A DNA stretch of 20,332 nucleotides from Clostridia bacterium (GTDB lineage Bacteria > Bacillota > Peptococcia > DRI-13 > DTU073): positions 24,946 through 45,277 of the forward strand of contig JAQVYD010000002.1 of assembly GCA_028709105.1 (NCBI GenBank), written 5' to 3'. The notes beneath the pieces are model-generated. The model did no database searches. It was not told where the DNA came from and saw nothing but the letters and a program-made list of their open reading frames with translations. The position numbers and the translations under genes are program-made. The stretch's first letter is position 1, and each line of letters begins with the position of its first letter. Positions 7,160-15,189 of this stretch are shown here, piece after piece.

Positions 7160-8930
7160 TTTCTTCACCAACCTTCGTAATTGCCTCAAATTTACATACC
7201 TGCTGACAAAGACCACAACCATTACACATCTCCGGATCGATGAAAACCTGCTCTCCCTTCAGCGCCAAAGCCGGACAACCGACACGTAGACAAGCCTTAC
7301 ATTTTTTACATTTCTCTGCATCAATCGAACAATAAAAACCGCTTCTCGCCCGTCGTACTTCTTTAATCAGAGCACAAGGCCGCTTTGTGATAATCACGAA
7401 AAGCTCCTCGGCAAGAGAAGCATCCCGGACTGCTCCTTCTGTTTCCGCTAAATTATAAGGATCAATCACCCTGATGTTTTCCTCTTTTACTCCTACAGCC
7501 CGCACCAACTGTTCAATATCTATCACCGGAGCATCTTCCCCCTGCAAGGTTTTCCCTGTTCCCGGATTTTCTTGGTGTCCGGTCATCGCCGTAATCCGAT
7601 TATCCAAAATGATGATACTGAGCTTACTCTTGTTATAAACAGCATCAATCAAACCGGTTATCCCCGAATGAAAGAAAGTAGAATCACCGATACAACTAAA
7701 GACTTTCTTCTTGACCTCACCTTGCTGAAACGCTTTTTCAAAACCAATCCCTGCTGAAATACTTGCCCCCATACAAATTACCGTATCCGTAACCCCCAAA
7801 GGAGGCACCAACCCCAACGTATAACAGCCAATATCCCCAGAAACCACGACATCCTTCAACTTACTTAACGCATAGAAAAGACCCCGATGAGGACAACCGG
7901 CACAAAGTACAGGAGGTCGGGACGGTATTTTTAACGTAGCCTCCGCCACACAACTGTTTTGCTTTTGCTCTTCTGGGAAAAAGGCTTGCCGAATAATTCC
8001 AGGATTCAATTCACCACAAATGGGGATTAATTCCTTACCCTGGCACTCTATACCCAACGACTTCACATAAGTCTCCAGATAAGGATCATTTTCTTCAATA
8101 ATCATTACTTGCCCTACAGCCTGCGCAAACTCTTTAATTAACCTTTCCGGCAAAGGATAAGTCAACCCAAGTTTCAGATAAGAGACCTTCCCTCCAAAAA
8201 CCTCCCGGGCATACTGATAAGAAATACCGCTGGTTATAATCCCGATTTTTTTCTTACCCCACTCTATTTTGTTCAGAGGTGAATTATTACTATATTCCCG
8301 CAAACGAGCAAGTTTTTCCTCAACAAGCACATGTCTTACTTTAGCATGGGCAGGGGTCATCGCATATTTTTTTACATTTTTACAATATTCTTTTACCCCT
8401 ACTTCTTCTCTTTCTTCAAGTTCCACTAAACTTTTACTATGACAAACCCTCGTGCTAACTCTCAAGAGCACCGGGGTATCAAATTGCTCACTTAAAGCAA
8501 ACGCTACTTTGGTATAGTCCTTGCACTCCTGACTATCCGCAGGCTCCAACATTAGGACCTTCGCATGTGGAGCATAGTACCTGTTATCCTGTTCATTCTG
8601 CGAGCTATGTGTCCCCGGGTCATCTGCTGTGATAATGACCAGCCCCCCATTTACCCCTTCATAAGCCATCGTAAATAAAGGATCGGCGGCAACATTCAAC
8701 CCTACATGTTTCATGGCGGCAAGTGCTCTCGCCCCTGCTATCGCCGCACCGCTGGCTACCTCTAAAGCCACCTTTTCATTGGGTGACCATTCCGCATATA
8801 TTTCTTTATAACCGGCCATATTCTCCAAAATCTCCGTACTGGGCGTACCGGGATAAGCCGCCGCCACAGTACAACCGGCTTCATAAGCTCCTCTGGTGAT
8901 TGCTTCATTCCCTGTTAAAAGCTGCTTCAT
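7152..8930 (-). CDS. iorA: Indolepyruvate:ferredoxin oxidoreductase, alpha subunit
   Basis: This 592-residue catalytic subunit uses thiamine diphosphate. Residues 1-165 form the N-terminal pyrimidine-binding domain (GNEAITRGAYEAG, AAYPGTPSTEI, MKHVGLNVAADP). Residues about 340-520 form the diphosphate-binding domain (CAGCPHRGLFYAL, SGDIGCYTLG, GDSTFFHSGI, and ILDNRITAMTGHQ). The C-terminus carries two 4Fe-4S motifs starting near residues 541 (CKKCKACLRVGCP) and 569 (CNGCGLCQQVCK). The proline normally following the last cysteine is lysine in the second motif. The start has GAGGAGG just upstream. A TACAAT -10 lies at 8962-8967, with only a poor -35. With iorB it serves aromatic amino acid fermentation or, in reverse, synthesis. 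Substrate range cannot be read from sequence. Confidence 0.94.
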   Translation of the reverse strand: MKQLLTGNEAITRGAYEAGCTVAAAYPGTPSTEILENMAGYKEIYAEWSPNEKVALEVASGAAIAGARALAAMKHVGLNVAADPLFTMAYEGVNGGLVIITADDPGTHSSQNEQDNRYYAPHAKVLMLEPADSQECKDYTKVAFALSEQFDTPVLLRVSTRVCHSKSLVELEEREEVGVKEYCKNVKKYAMTPAHAKVRHVLVEEKLARLREYSNNSPLNKIEWGKKKIGIITSGISYQYAREVFGGKVSYLKLGLTYPLPERLIKEFAQAVGQVMIIEENDPYLETYVKSLGIECQGKELIPICGELNPGIIRQAFFPEEQKQNSCVAEATLKIPSRPPVLCAGCPHRGLFYALSKLKDVVVSGDIGCYTLGLVPPLGVTDTVICMGASISAGIGFEKAFQQGEVKKKVFSCIGDSTFFHSGITGLIDAVYNKSKLSIIILDNRITAMTGHQENPGTGKTLQGEDAPVIDIEQLVRAVGVKEENIRVIDPYNLAETEGAVRDASLAEELFVIITKRPCALIKEVRRARSGFYCSIDAEKCKKCKACLRVGCPALALKGEQVFIDPEMCNGCGLCQQVCKFEAITKVGEEND

Positions 8931-9012
8931 AAACTCTCCTCCTCATCAAAGACACAATCTTATTGTATCATTAATTCCCCCTCGCTTCGAAGTAATAATT
9001 TAACAAACAGCT

Positions 9013-9048
9013 AAAAAAGAAACAACCTCCGGATTTTTCCGAAGGTTG
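9013..9048 (-). terminator. Rho-independent terminator after the icd operon
   Basis: An 11-bp stem with one G-U pair (CAACCTCCGGA at 9023-9033, TCCGAAGGTTG at 9038-9048) and a TTTT/AAAA loop is followed on the minus strand by TTTCTTTTTT. It is placed 36 bases beyond the icd stop and ends the nifV-like/acn/icd transcript. Confidence 0.9.
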
Positions 9049-9083
9049 CATAATAACTGCCTCATTTTTCTTTTAAAAAACAT

Positions 9084-10301
9084 CTAGTCAGCTAAAGACC
9101 TGTCCAGACGAGCCCTTACTTCTTCCAAAAATTTAATCGTATTTACTGCTCCTTGTACGGGAGGCTCCGCCATCTCCGCCAAATCCTTGGTCAGATACCC
9201 GTCCTCCACCGTTTGCCGGGCTGCCTTTTCCAGACAGGCGGCAAAGTTAACCAATGGAACCAACCGATCGAGTTCACCACGTTTGCGCAAAGCCCCACTC
9301 CAAGCAAAAATGGTCGCCATCGCATTTGTGGAAGTTGCTTCACCTTGTAAATGCCGGTAATAATGGCGCTGCACCGTGCCATGCGCCGCTTCATATAAAT
9401 ACTCTCCCTGGGGAGAAACCAAAACCGAAGTCATCATCGCCAAACTGCCAAAAGCAGATGCTACCAAATCAGAAAGAACATCACCATCATAATTTTTACA
9501 GGCCAAGACCATTCCCCCTGTTGAACGCATGAGCCGGGCTACGGCATCATCAATCAGAGTATAAAAATACTCAATCCCTTGGGCAGCAAATTTTTCTTTA
9601 TACTCACTCACAAATATTTCGGCAAAGATATCTTTAAAGGTATGGTCATATTTTTTGGAAATAGTATCTTTGGCCGCGAACCACAAGTCTTGTTTGTGTT
9701 TTAAAGCATAATCAAAACAAGACCTCGCAAAACTAGCAATGGACTGATCAAGATTATGCATCCCCAAAAGAACGCCGGACCCTGCAAAATTATGAATAAC
9801 CTCTCTTTTGATTTTACCTTGCGCCGAAGTAAACACAAGTTCCGCTTTCCCTGCTTCTTCAATCCGCAATTCCACATCTTTGTAAAGATCGCCATAGGCA
9901 TGACGGGCAATCGTAATCGGTTTTGTCCAAGTTTTCACCAAAGGTTTAATGTTCTGCACTAAAAGAGGCTGACGAAACACCGTCCCATCAAGAAAAGCCC
10001 TAATTGTGCCATTAGGACTTTTATACATTTCCCGTAAACCATATTCCTTCACCCGAGTAGCATTAGGAGTAATCGTCGCACACTTCACCCCGACCCGATG
10101 TTTTTTTATCGCTGAAGCCGCTTCAATCGTTACTTGGTCTGCTGTTTTCTCTCTATTTTTTAAACCTAAATCATAATACTCCGTCTTTAAATCAAGATAC
10201 GGTAAAAGCAGTATCTCTTTGATCATCCGCCAAATTATACGCGTCATTTCGTCGCCATCTAGTTCTACTAGAGGGTTTTTCATTTCGATCCGTAAAGCCA
10301 T
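9084..10301 (-). CDS. icd: NADP-dependent isocitrate dehydrogenase, homodimeric eukaryote-like type
   Basis: The enzyme oxidatively decarboxylates isocitrate to 2-oxoglutarate. The 405-residue protein belongs to the family of mitochondrial/cytosolic IDH1/IDH2, not the E. coli Icd type. It shows ELDGDEMTRIIW at 13-24, ATITPNATRV at 75-84, the isocitrate-binding KSPNGTIR at 94-101, and YEAAHGTVQRHYY near the coenzyme site, where the GTVxRH pattern fits NADP. The common 'ILGGTVFREPI' reads 'AFLDGTVFRQPLL' here, a small variation. It is the last gene of the operon with the synthase and aconitase. An AAGGAG site lies about ten bases before the ATG, and a hairpin lies in the 75-base gap after aconitase. 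It would supply 2-oxoglutarate for glutamate synthesis. Confidence 0.93.
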   Translation of the reverse strand: MALRIEMKNPLVELDGDEMTRIIWRMIKEILLLPYLDLKTEYYDLGLKNREKTADQVTIEAASAIKKHRVGVKCATITPNATRVKEYGLREMYKSPNGTIRAFLDGTVFRQPLLVQNIKPLVKTWTKPITIARHAYGDLYKDVELRIEEAGKAELVFTSAQGKIKREVIHNFAGSGVLLGMHNLDQSIASFARSCFDYALKHKQDLWFAAKDTISKKYDHTFKDIFAEIFVSEYKEKFAAQGIEYFYTLIDDAVARLMRSTGGMVLACKNYDGDVLSDLVASAFGSLAMMTSVLVSPQGEYLYEAAHGTVQRHYYRHLQGEATSTNAMATIFAWSGALRKRGELDRLVPLVNFAACLEKAARQTVEDGYLTKDLAEMAEPPVQGAVNTIKFLEEVRARLDRSLAD

Positions 10302-10334
10302 TTCTGCCCTTCTCCTTACTTTAGCTTATTTGTA

Positions 10335-10362
10335 AAACGCTATCTTCCAGAAGATAGCGTTT
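10335..10362. promoter_or_regulatory. Perfect 13-bp intercistronic hairpin between acn and icd
   Basis: The arms AAACGCTATCTTC (10335-10347) and GAAGATAGCGTTT (10350-10362) are perfectly complementary, with CA between them. On the minus strand only TTTTACAAAT follows, so it may be a leaky terminator, an mRNA stabiliser or processing site tuning icd relative to aconitase. It lies upstream of the icd ribosome binding site and does not cover it. Confidence 0.7.
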
Positions 10363-10376
10363 GCTTTCCACTTAAC

Positions 10377-12311
10377 TCACTCCCTGTATTCCGCCTTCTT
10401 GCGCGTATAAGGCAAGAGCCCTCCCGCTAACAAAATCTCTTTTTGTCGTGCCGAAACAGTCAAGTTAACCGGAAAAGAATAGCCACCGGTTTTATTCTGC
10501 ACCATAATCATCCCCCCGGCTAAAATCTGCCGGAGCAAGTCCTCCATGACCAATTGATCACCCTTTTGCAAACGGGCATAATCTTCTTTCTCCACAAAGG
10601 TAAGCGGTAAGATGCCTGAATTAAGCAAATTCACCTTATGAATCCGGGCAAAGGAAAGAGCCAGTACCCCTTTGATGCCGAGATATAAAGGTACGAGAGC
10701 CGCATGTTCCCGGCTCGAACCTTGCCCATAGTTTTCACCTGCCACCAGAAAGCCTCCCCCTTTTTTCTTAGCCCGACTAGGGAATCCCTCGTCCACAGGA
10801 GTCAGACAATGCTCAGCCAGAGCCGGAATATTCGAACGTAAGGGCAAAAGATGTGCCGGTGAAGGCATAATATGGTCTGTGGTAATATTATCTTCCATGA
10901 CCAAAAGCACAGTTCCTTCTAAAGAAGCAGGAAGAGCCTTATTCACGGGAAAAGCTTTAATATTAGGGCCCTTCCTCAATTCTACCTTCGTCCCAGCGGC
11001 AGGAGGCTGGATAATCAGATTATCATTAACCTGAAACTTGACGGGGCAAGGTACGGCGAGAGGCTCTAAGCTGCGCGGATCCGTTATTTCTCCACGCCAA
11101 GCCGAAACTGCCGCTACTTCCGGACTGCATAAATAAACACCGGCACTGGCAGTCCCGCTCCGTCCGTAAAAATTCCGGTTAAAAGTACGCAGAGAGACCG
11201 CTCCCGTGGCCGGAGCCTGTCCCATCCCGATACAAGGGCCGCAAGCACATTCCAAAATTCTCGCCCCGGCATTAATCAACTCGGCCAAAGCCCCATTGGC
11301 GGCAAGCATCGTTAAAACCTGCCGCGAACCTGGGGCAATGACTAAACTAACGTGGGGAGGAATCGTTTTTCCTCGCAAAATAGAGGCTGCCTTAAGCAAG
11401 TCTACATAAGAAGAATTAGTACAACTGCCGATACAAACCTGATCAACCTTCGTTGCAGCAAGTTCCCTAACCGTGACAACCTGATCCGGACTATGCGGAC
11501 AAGCTACTAAGGGTGCCAGACTAGAAAGATCAATTTCGATCGTCTGATCATAGCTAGCCCCTTCATCGGCAGTCAATTCCCGCCAGTCTTCTTCCCGCCC
11601 TTGGGCTTTTAAAAACTGTAAAGTTACTTCATCACTAGGGAAAATCGAGGTTGTTGCTCCCAGTTCCGCCCCCATATTAGCAATCGTCGCTCTTTCCGGC
11701 ACAGTAAGTTGGGCTAACCCTTCCCCGGAATATTCAAAGATTTTCCCTACCCCTCCTTTAACCGAAAGCCTGCGGAGAAGTGTCAGGATAATATCTTTCG
11801 CACTAACCCAAGGGGGCAGCTTCCCTTTTAAGTGCACATTCACGATTTGGGGCATATTCAAATAATAAGCACCTCCGCCCATCGCTACAGCCACATCCAT
11901 TCCCCCGGCACCTATGGCCAGCGTCCCCATCGCCCCTGCCGTAGGGGTATGACTGTCAGAACCAAGCAGGGTCTGCCCCGGAACAGCAAAACGTTCTAAA
12001 TGCACTTGATGACAAATCCCATTTCCTGCCCGTGAACAGTAAATCCCGTACTTAGCCGCCGCTGATTGAATAAAACGGTGGTCGTCGGCATTTTCATAAC
12101 CTGTCTGTAAGGTATTATGATCCAGATAAGCCACTGACTTTTGGGTTTTTACCCGGGGGAAACCGAGAGCTTCGAACTCCAAATAAACCATCGTCCCGGT
12201 CGTATCCTGTGTCAGCGTCTGGTCAATGTGTAACGCTATTTCCTCACCCGGCACTAACTGCCCTTCTGCCAAATGAGTACTGATTATCTTCATTGTTATA
12301 TTTTTAGCCAC
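10377..12311 (-). CDS. Aconitate hydratase, short 'Aquifex-type'
   Basis: This 644-residue enzyme isomerises citrate to isocitrate with a 4Fe-4S cluster. The likely cluster ligands are C297 (CIGSCTNSS) and C357/C360 (CACGPCIGMG). Other family signatures are YLDHNTLQTG, GDSHTPTAGAMG (about 118-129), and a C-terminal swivel domain with GENYGQGSSREHAALVPLYLG. The length is that of the short aconitase/homoaconitase-related group rather than the 850-900-residue AcnA or AcnB. The start is a GTG at 12311 with GGAGGAG seven bases upstream. A later ATG (codon 7) lacks such a site. It begins only 16 bases after the synthase gene stops, so the two are one transcript. If the synthase were a true homocitrate synthase, homoaconitase would be an alternative role, but icd downstream favours aconitase. 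Confidence 0.9.
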   Translation of the reverse strand: MAKNITMKIISTHLAEGQLVPGEEIALHIDQTLTQDTTGTMVYLEFEALGFPRVKTQKSVAYLDHNTLQTGYENADDHRFIQSAAAKYGIYCSRAGNGICHQVHLERFAVPGQTLLGSDSHTPTAGAMGTLAIGAGGMDVAVAMGGGAYYLNMPQIVNVHLKGKLPPWVSAKDIILTLLRRLSVKGGVGKIFEYSGEGLAQLTVPERATIANMGAELGATTSIFPSDEVTLQFLKAQGREEDWRELTADEGASYDQTIEIDLSSLAPLVACPHSPDQVVTVRELAATKVDQVCIGSCTNSSYVDLLKAASILRGKTIPPHVSLVIAPGSRQVLTMLAANGALAELINAGARILECACGPCIGMGQAPATGAVSLRTFNRNFYGRSGTASAGVYLCSPEVAAVSAWRGEITDPRSLEPLAVPCPVKFQVNDNLIIQPPAAGTKVELRKGPNIKAFPVNKALPASLEGTVLLVMEDNITTDHIMPSPAHLLPLRSNIPALAEHCLTPVDEGFPSRAKKKGGGFLVAGENYGQGSSREHAALVPLYLGIKGVLALSFARIHKVNLLNSGILPLTFVEKEDYARLQKGDQLVMEDLLRQILAGGMIMVQNKTGGYSFPVNLTVSARQKEILLAGGLLPYTRKKAEYRE

Positions 12312-12327
12312 AAATGCTCTCCTCCTA

Positions 12328-13467
12328 CTATTTTGTCAACTCCTGATACAGCTGCACCAATTCCTTATCAAACAAGGGCCGTTTTAATTCCACCGCCGAT
12401 TCTCTTACTTTTTCTAAAAGCAATTTGCTCATTTCCTTAGAAAGTTCTAGATTAAACTCCTGAAACTTCTTTTGCAAAGTTGCTGTACCGGAATGTTTTC
12501 CCACAATGATTTGCCTAATCAAACCGACCTCTTCAGGATCAAAGGCTTCATAAGTAAGCGGATTTTTATAGGTCCCGTCGGCATGGATTCCCGACTCATG
12601 TGTAAACATATTCTTCCCGACAATCGGTTTGGAAAGGGGCAGAGGACGGTCAGAAGCCTCAGCGACATACTGGGAAAGCTCTAAGAACCCTTTTGTCTTC
12701 AAAGGCATGGCACAACCCATTAAATGCTTCAGAACCATCGCTACTTCTTCCAAAGCAGCATTCCCGGCCCTTTCTCCCAAGCCATTAACCGTAACTCCGG
12801 CAAAACCAGCGCCCGCCTTGATTCCGGCAATAGTATTGGCTGTAGCCAGACCAAAGTCATTATGCATGTGCATTTCCAGGTCAATATCCACTTCGCCGAG
12901 CAAACGCTCAATCTTGGCAAACGCCATAAAAGGCTCCAGGATGCCCACAGTATCACAATACCGCAAACGATCCGCGCCTGCTTCCTTGGCCGTTTTAGCA
13001 AACTGAATTAAAAACTCTTCATCGGCACGCGAAGCATCTTCCGCATTAGCCGAAACATACAGGTTATGCTTTTTAGCAAAATCCACAGCACGAGCTATTT
13101 GTTCCAACACCCGTTCGCGACTCGAATTAAGCTTATATTCGATATGAATATCAGAAACAGAAATCGAGACAGCTACAGCATCGACACCACAATCAAGAGA
13201 ATGTTTAATGTCTTCAATCACAGCCCGATTCCAGGCCATGATACTGGAATTAAGCCCCAAGTTAACAATTGCTTTTAATGTCTCCTTTTCATCTCCGCCC
13301 ATGACCGGAATTCCGGCCTCAATCTGGTCTACCCCCAGTTCGGCAAGCAGCTTGGCAATTGTTATTTTTTCACGATTAGCAAAAACAACACCGGCTGTCT
13401 GTTCACCATCACGCAAAGTGGTATCCACAACATGAATTTTTCTCCCTTTATATTCGGTCGCCACCAT
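12328..13467 (-). CDS. Homocitrate synthase family protein; probable Re-citrate synthase
   Basis: This 379-residue protein is of the NifV/isopropylmalate synthase (DRE-TIM metallolyase) family and condenses acetyl-CoA with a 2-oxoacid. Visible motifs are DTTLRDGEQ with R19 and D20, the metal ligands H200 and H202 in EMHMHNDFG, CDTVG, NGLGERAGNAALEE, and HESGIHADG. By similarity alone it reads as homocitrate synthase. However, it opens an operon with aconitase and isocitrate dehydrogenase, and no nif or lysine genes are nearby. The Re-citrate synthase of Clostridium kluyveri is known to belong to this family, so citrate formation from oxaloacetate is likelier here. I use the ATG at 13467, eight bases after GGAGG. 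The TTG two codons earlier is too close to that site. A well-formed promoter lies upstream. Confidence 0.85.
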   Translation of the reverse strand: MVATEYKGRKIHVVDTTLRDGEQTAGVVFANREKITIAKLLAELGVDQIEAGIPVMGGDEKETLKAIVNLGLNSSIMAWNRAVIEDIKHSLDCGVDAVAVSISVSDIHIEYKLNSSRERVLEQIARAVDFAKKHNLYVSANAEDASRADEEFLIQFAKTAKEAGADRLRYCDTVGILEPFMAFAKIERLLGEVDIDLEMHMHNDFGLATANTIAGIKAGAGFAGVTVNGLGERAGNAALEEVAMVLKHLMGCAMPLKTKGFLELSQYVAEASDRPLPLSKPIVGKNMFTHESGIHADGTYKNPLTYEAFDPEEVGLIRQIIVGKHSGTATLQKKFQEFNLELSKEMSKLLLEKVRESAVELKRPLFDKELVQLYQELTK

Positions 13468-13514
13468 AGACAAAGCCTCCCTCTCTACATTACATCATAA
13501 GTTATTTAGACTAT

Positions 13515-13543
13515 ATAGTATCTATTTTAGAAATAAAAGGCAA
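13515..13543 (-). promoter_or_regulatory. Promoter of the synthase-aconitase-icd operon
   Basis: TTGCCT (complement of 13538-13543) and TACTAT (complement of 13515-13520) are separated by exactly 17 bases. They lie about 48 bases upstream of the start codon in an AT-rich leader. It is a good sigma-A type match. No operator is obvious. Confidence 0.7.
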
Positions 13544-13616
13544 CACTTTTCCTTCATGTATTTTATATACTTACACACAAAACTATAAAATAGAAAATTG
13601 GGGCAAAAATCTAAAT

Positions 13617-13655
13617 ATAATAAAAAACATCCTAGTCTTGATACTAAGATGTTTT
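13617..13655 (-). terminator. Rho-independent terminator after glnA
   Basis: A 13-bp stem (AAAACATCCTAGT at 13624-13636, ACTAAGATGTTTT at 13643-13655) with one G-U pair runs into TTTTTTATTAT on the minus strand. It lies 45 bases beyond the glnA stop and separates glnA from the operon downstream. Confidence 0.88.
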
Positions 13656-13700
13656 GAAGCAAAACATACATCTCTTTTTACTCGTTTTTTACCATGGAAG

Positions 13701-15131
13701 TTACAAATCAAAATAAAGTTCGTATTCCTTAGGATGTGGGACGATACTCACTTCATTAGCCGCTTTTCTAATACTCAGCAACTGTTCTTTTATCAGCCTT
13801 TCCGTAAAAACGCCCCCCTTAAGCAAAAACTCATAATCATTCTCTAGAGCATCTGCCGCTTCCTCTAGAGATTTTGGCAGTGCTTTAATCTTCGCCCTTT
13901 CTTCGGCGCTCAAGTTAAAAACATTGACGTCATAAGGTCCAAACCCTTCTTTCACCGGGTCAATCTGCTGCTGGACACCATCCAGAGCAGCCATCAAAAG
14001 AGCAGTATAAGCCAAATAAGGATTACAGGTAGCATCAGAAGGCCTAAACTCATAGCGTTTCTCTTCCGGATGATTAGCATAACCGGGGATTCTGATGACC
14101 GCACTCCTATTGGCCGTAGCATAACAAATACTTACCGGCGCTTCATACCCGGGCACAAGCCGCTTATAAGAATTCGTACTGGGATTAGTAAAGGCTAATA
14201 AAGCAGGGGCATGTTTCAAGATTCCCCCGATGGTATAAAGAGCGGTCTGACTCAACCCGGAATAACCTTTTCCATCATAAAAAACAGGCTGCTCCTTCTT
14301 AAAAAACTGGAGATGAACGTGCATCCCGCTTCCTGCTTCCCGGAAGAAAGGTTTAGGCATAAAAGTAACTGTTTTACCATGTGCTACAGCCATATTTTTG
14401 ATTACATATTTAAGCAGCATCGTTCTGTCAGCCATCTGCAATAAACTACCAAAACAAACCTCAATCTCCATCTGTCCCGAAGAACCAACCTCGGCATGAT
14501 GATATTTAACAGGTACCCCCATCTCTTCAAGTTGCAGTACCATCTTTTTTCTCAGCTCAAAATTAACATCATTAGGTATGTCGACATGATATCCTTTTTG
14601 ATAAGGAACCTTAAACCCTAAATTTTGATAATCATTATCCCTCGTACGCCATTCAGCCTGTTCCGCATCCAATAAAACACTAATCTGATTACGTTGCACA
14701 GTATAAGAGATATGATCAAGCAAATAAAACTCAAATTCCGGACCAAATAAAACCTGATCAGCTATACCTGTACTCTTTAAATAAGCTTCCGCCTTTTCCG
14801 CAATATACCTAGGGTCTCCGCTGAACCGCTCCGTCTTTTCACCCAAACTATAAATATTACCGATAATACTTAATGTCGGTATTTCACAAAAAGGATCTTC
14901 GAAAGCAAAACTAAAATCCGGTTTAAAAACCATGTCTGATTTCTCCAAGGTCAAAAAACCATAACTAGACCCATCAAAACCAATCCCCTCTTCAACTATT
15001 TTCTCAGTTAATCTTTCCACAGGAATAGTAAGATGATGCCATCTTCCTTCAAGATTAATCAGCTTAAAATCAATAGCTTTAATTCCATTTCTTACACAAA
15101 TCTTTTTACATTCCTGAATATCAGCAAACAT
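13701..15131 (-). CDS. glnA: Glutamine synthetase, type I
   Basis: The enzyme makes glutamine from glutamate, ammonia and ATP as a cytoplasmic dodecamer. The 476-residue protein has the beta-grasp part with GIGFDGSS at 49-56, the metal ligands in GPEFEF (E132, E134), HHAEVGSSGQMEIE (211-224), GSGMHVH (267-273), the flap NPSTNSYKRLVPGYEAP (about 317-332), and NRSAVIRIP. At the place of the E. coli adenylylation tyrosine (in KNLYDLPPEE) it has DVNVFNLSAEE with phenylalanine F405. Control by adenylylation is therefore unlikely. A GGGAAGGG site precedes the ATG. The CofE-like gene ends 58 bases upstream on the same strand and may be cotranscribed. A terminator follows. No GlnR- or NtrC-like site is evident. 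Confidence 0.94.
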   Translation of the reverse strand: MFADIQECKKICVRNGIKAIDFKLINLEGRWHHLTIPVERLTEKIVEEGIGFDGSSYGFLTLEKSDMVFKPDFSFAFEDPFCEIPTLSIIGNIYSLGEKTERFSGDPRYIAEKAEAYLKSTGIADQVLFGPEFEFYLLDHISYTVQRNQISVLLDAEQAEWRTRDNDYQNLGFKVPYQKGYHVDIPNDVNFELRKKMVLQLEEMGVPVKYHHAEVGSSGQMEIEVCFGSLLQMADRTMLLKYVIKNMAVAHGKTVTFMPKPFFREAGSGMHVHLQFFKKEQPVFYDGKGYSGLSQTALYTIGGILKHAPALLAFTNPSTNSYKRLVPGYEAPVSICYATANRSAVIRIPGYANHPEEKRYEFRPSDATCNPYLAYTALLMAALDGVQQQIDPVKEGFGPYDVNVFNLSAEERAKIKALPKSLEEAADALENDYEFLLKGGVFTERLIKEQLLSIRKAANEVSIVPHPKEYELYFDL

Positions 15132-15189
15132 TGAACTATCCCTTCCCTTTTTCTATAAGTTCATCCTTAAACTAATTTACGAACAGGCT

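Noticed and set aside
7160..7222. N-terminal extension of iorB
   Set aside because: It would overlap the iron-sulphur domain of iorA by 71 bases. The coupled ATG at 7159 matches the normal IorB start.
9254..9532. 92-codon plus-strand frame opposite icd
   Set aside because: Antisense to icd, no ribosome binding site and no recognisable motif.
12629..13006. 125-codon plus-strand frame opposite the NifV-like gene
   Set aside because: It lies entirely antisense to a well-supported conserved gene and has low-complexity, Ser/Ala/Pro-rich composition typical of shadow frames.
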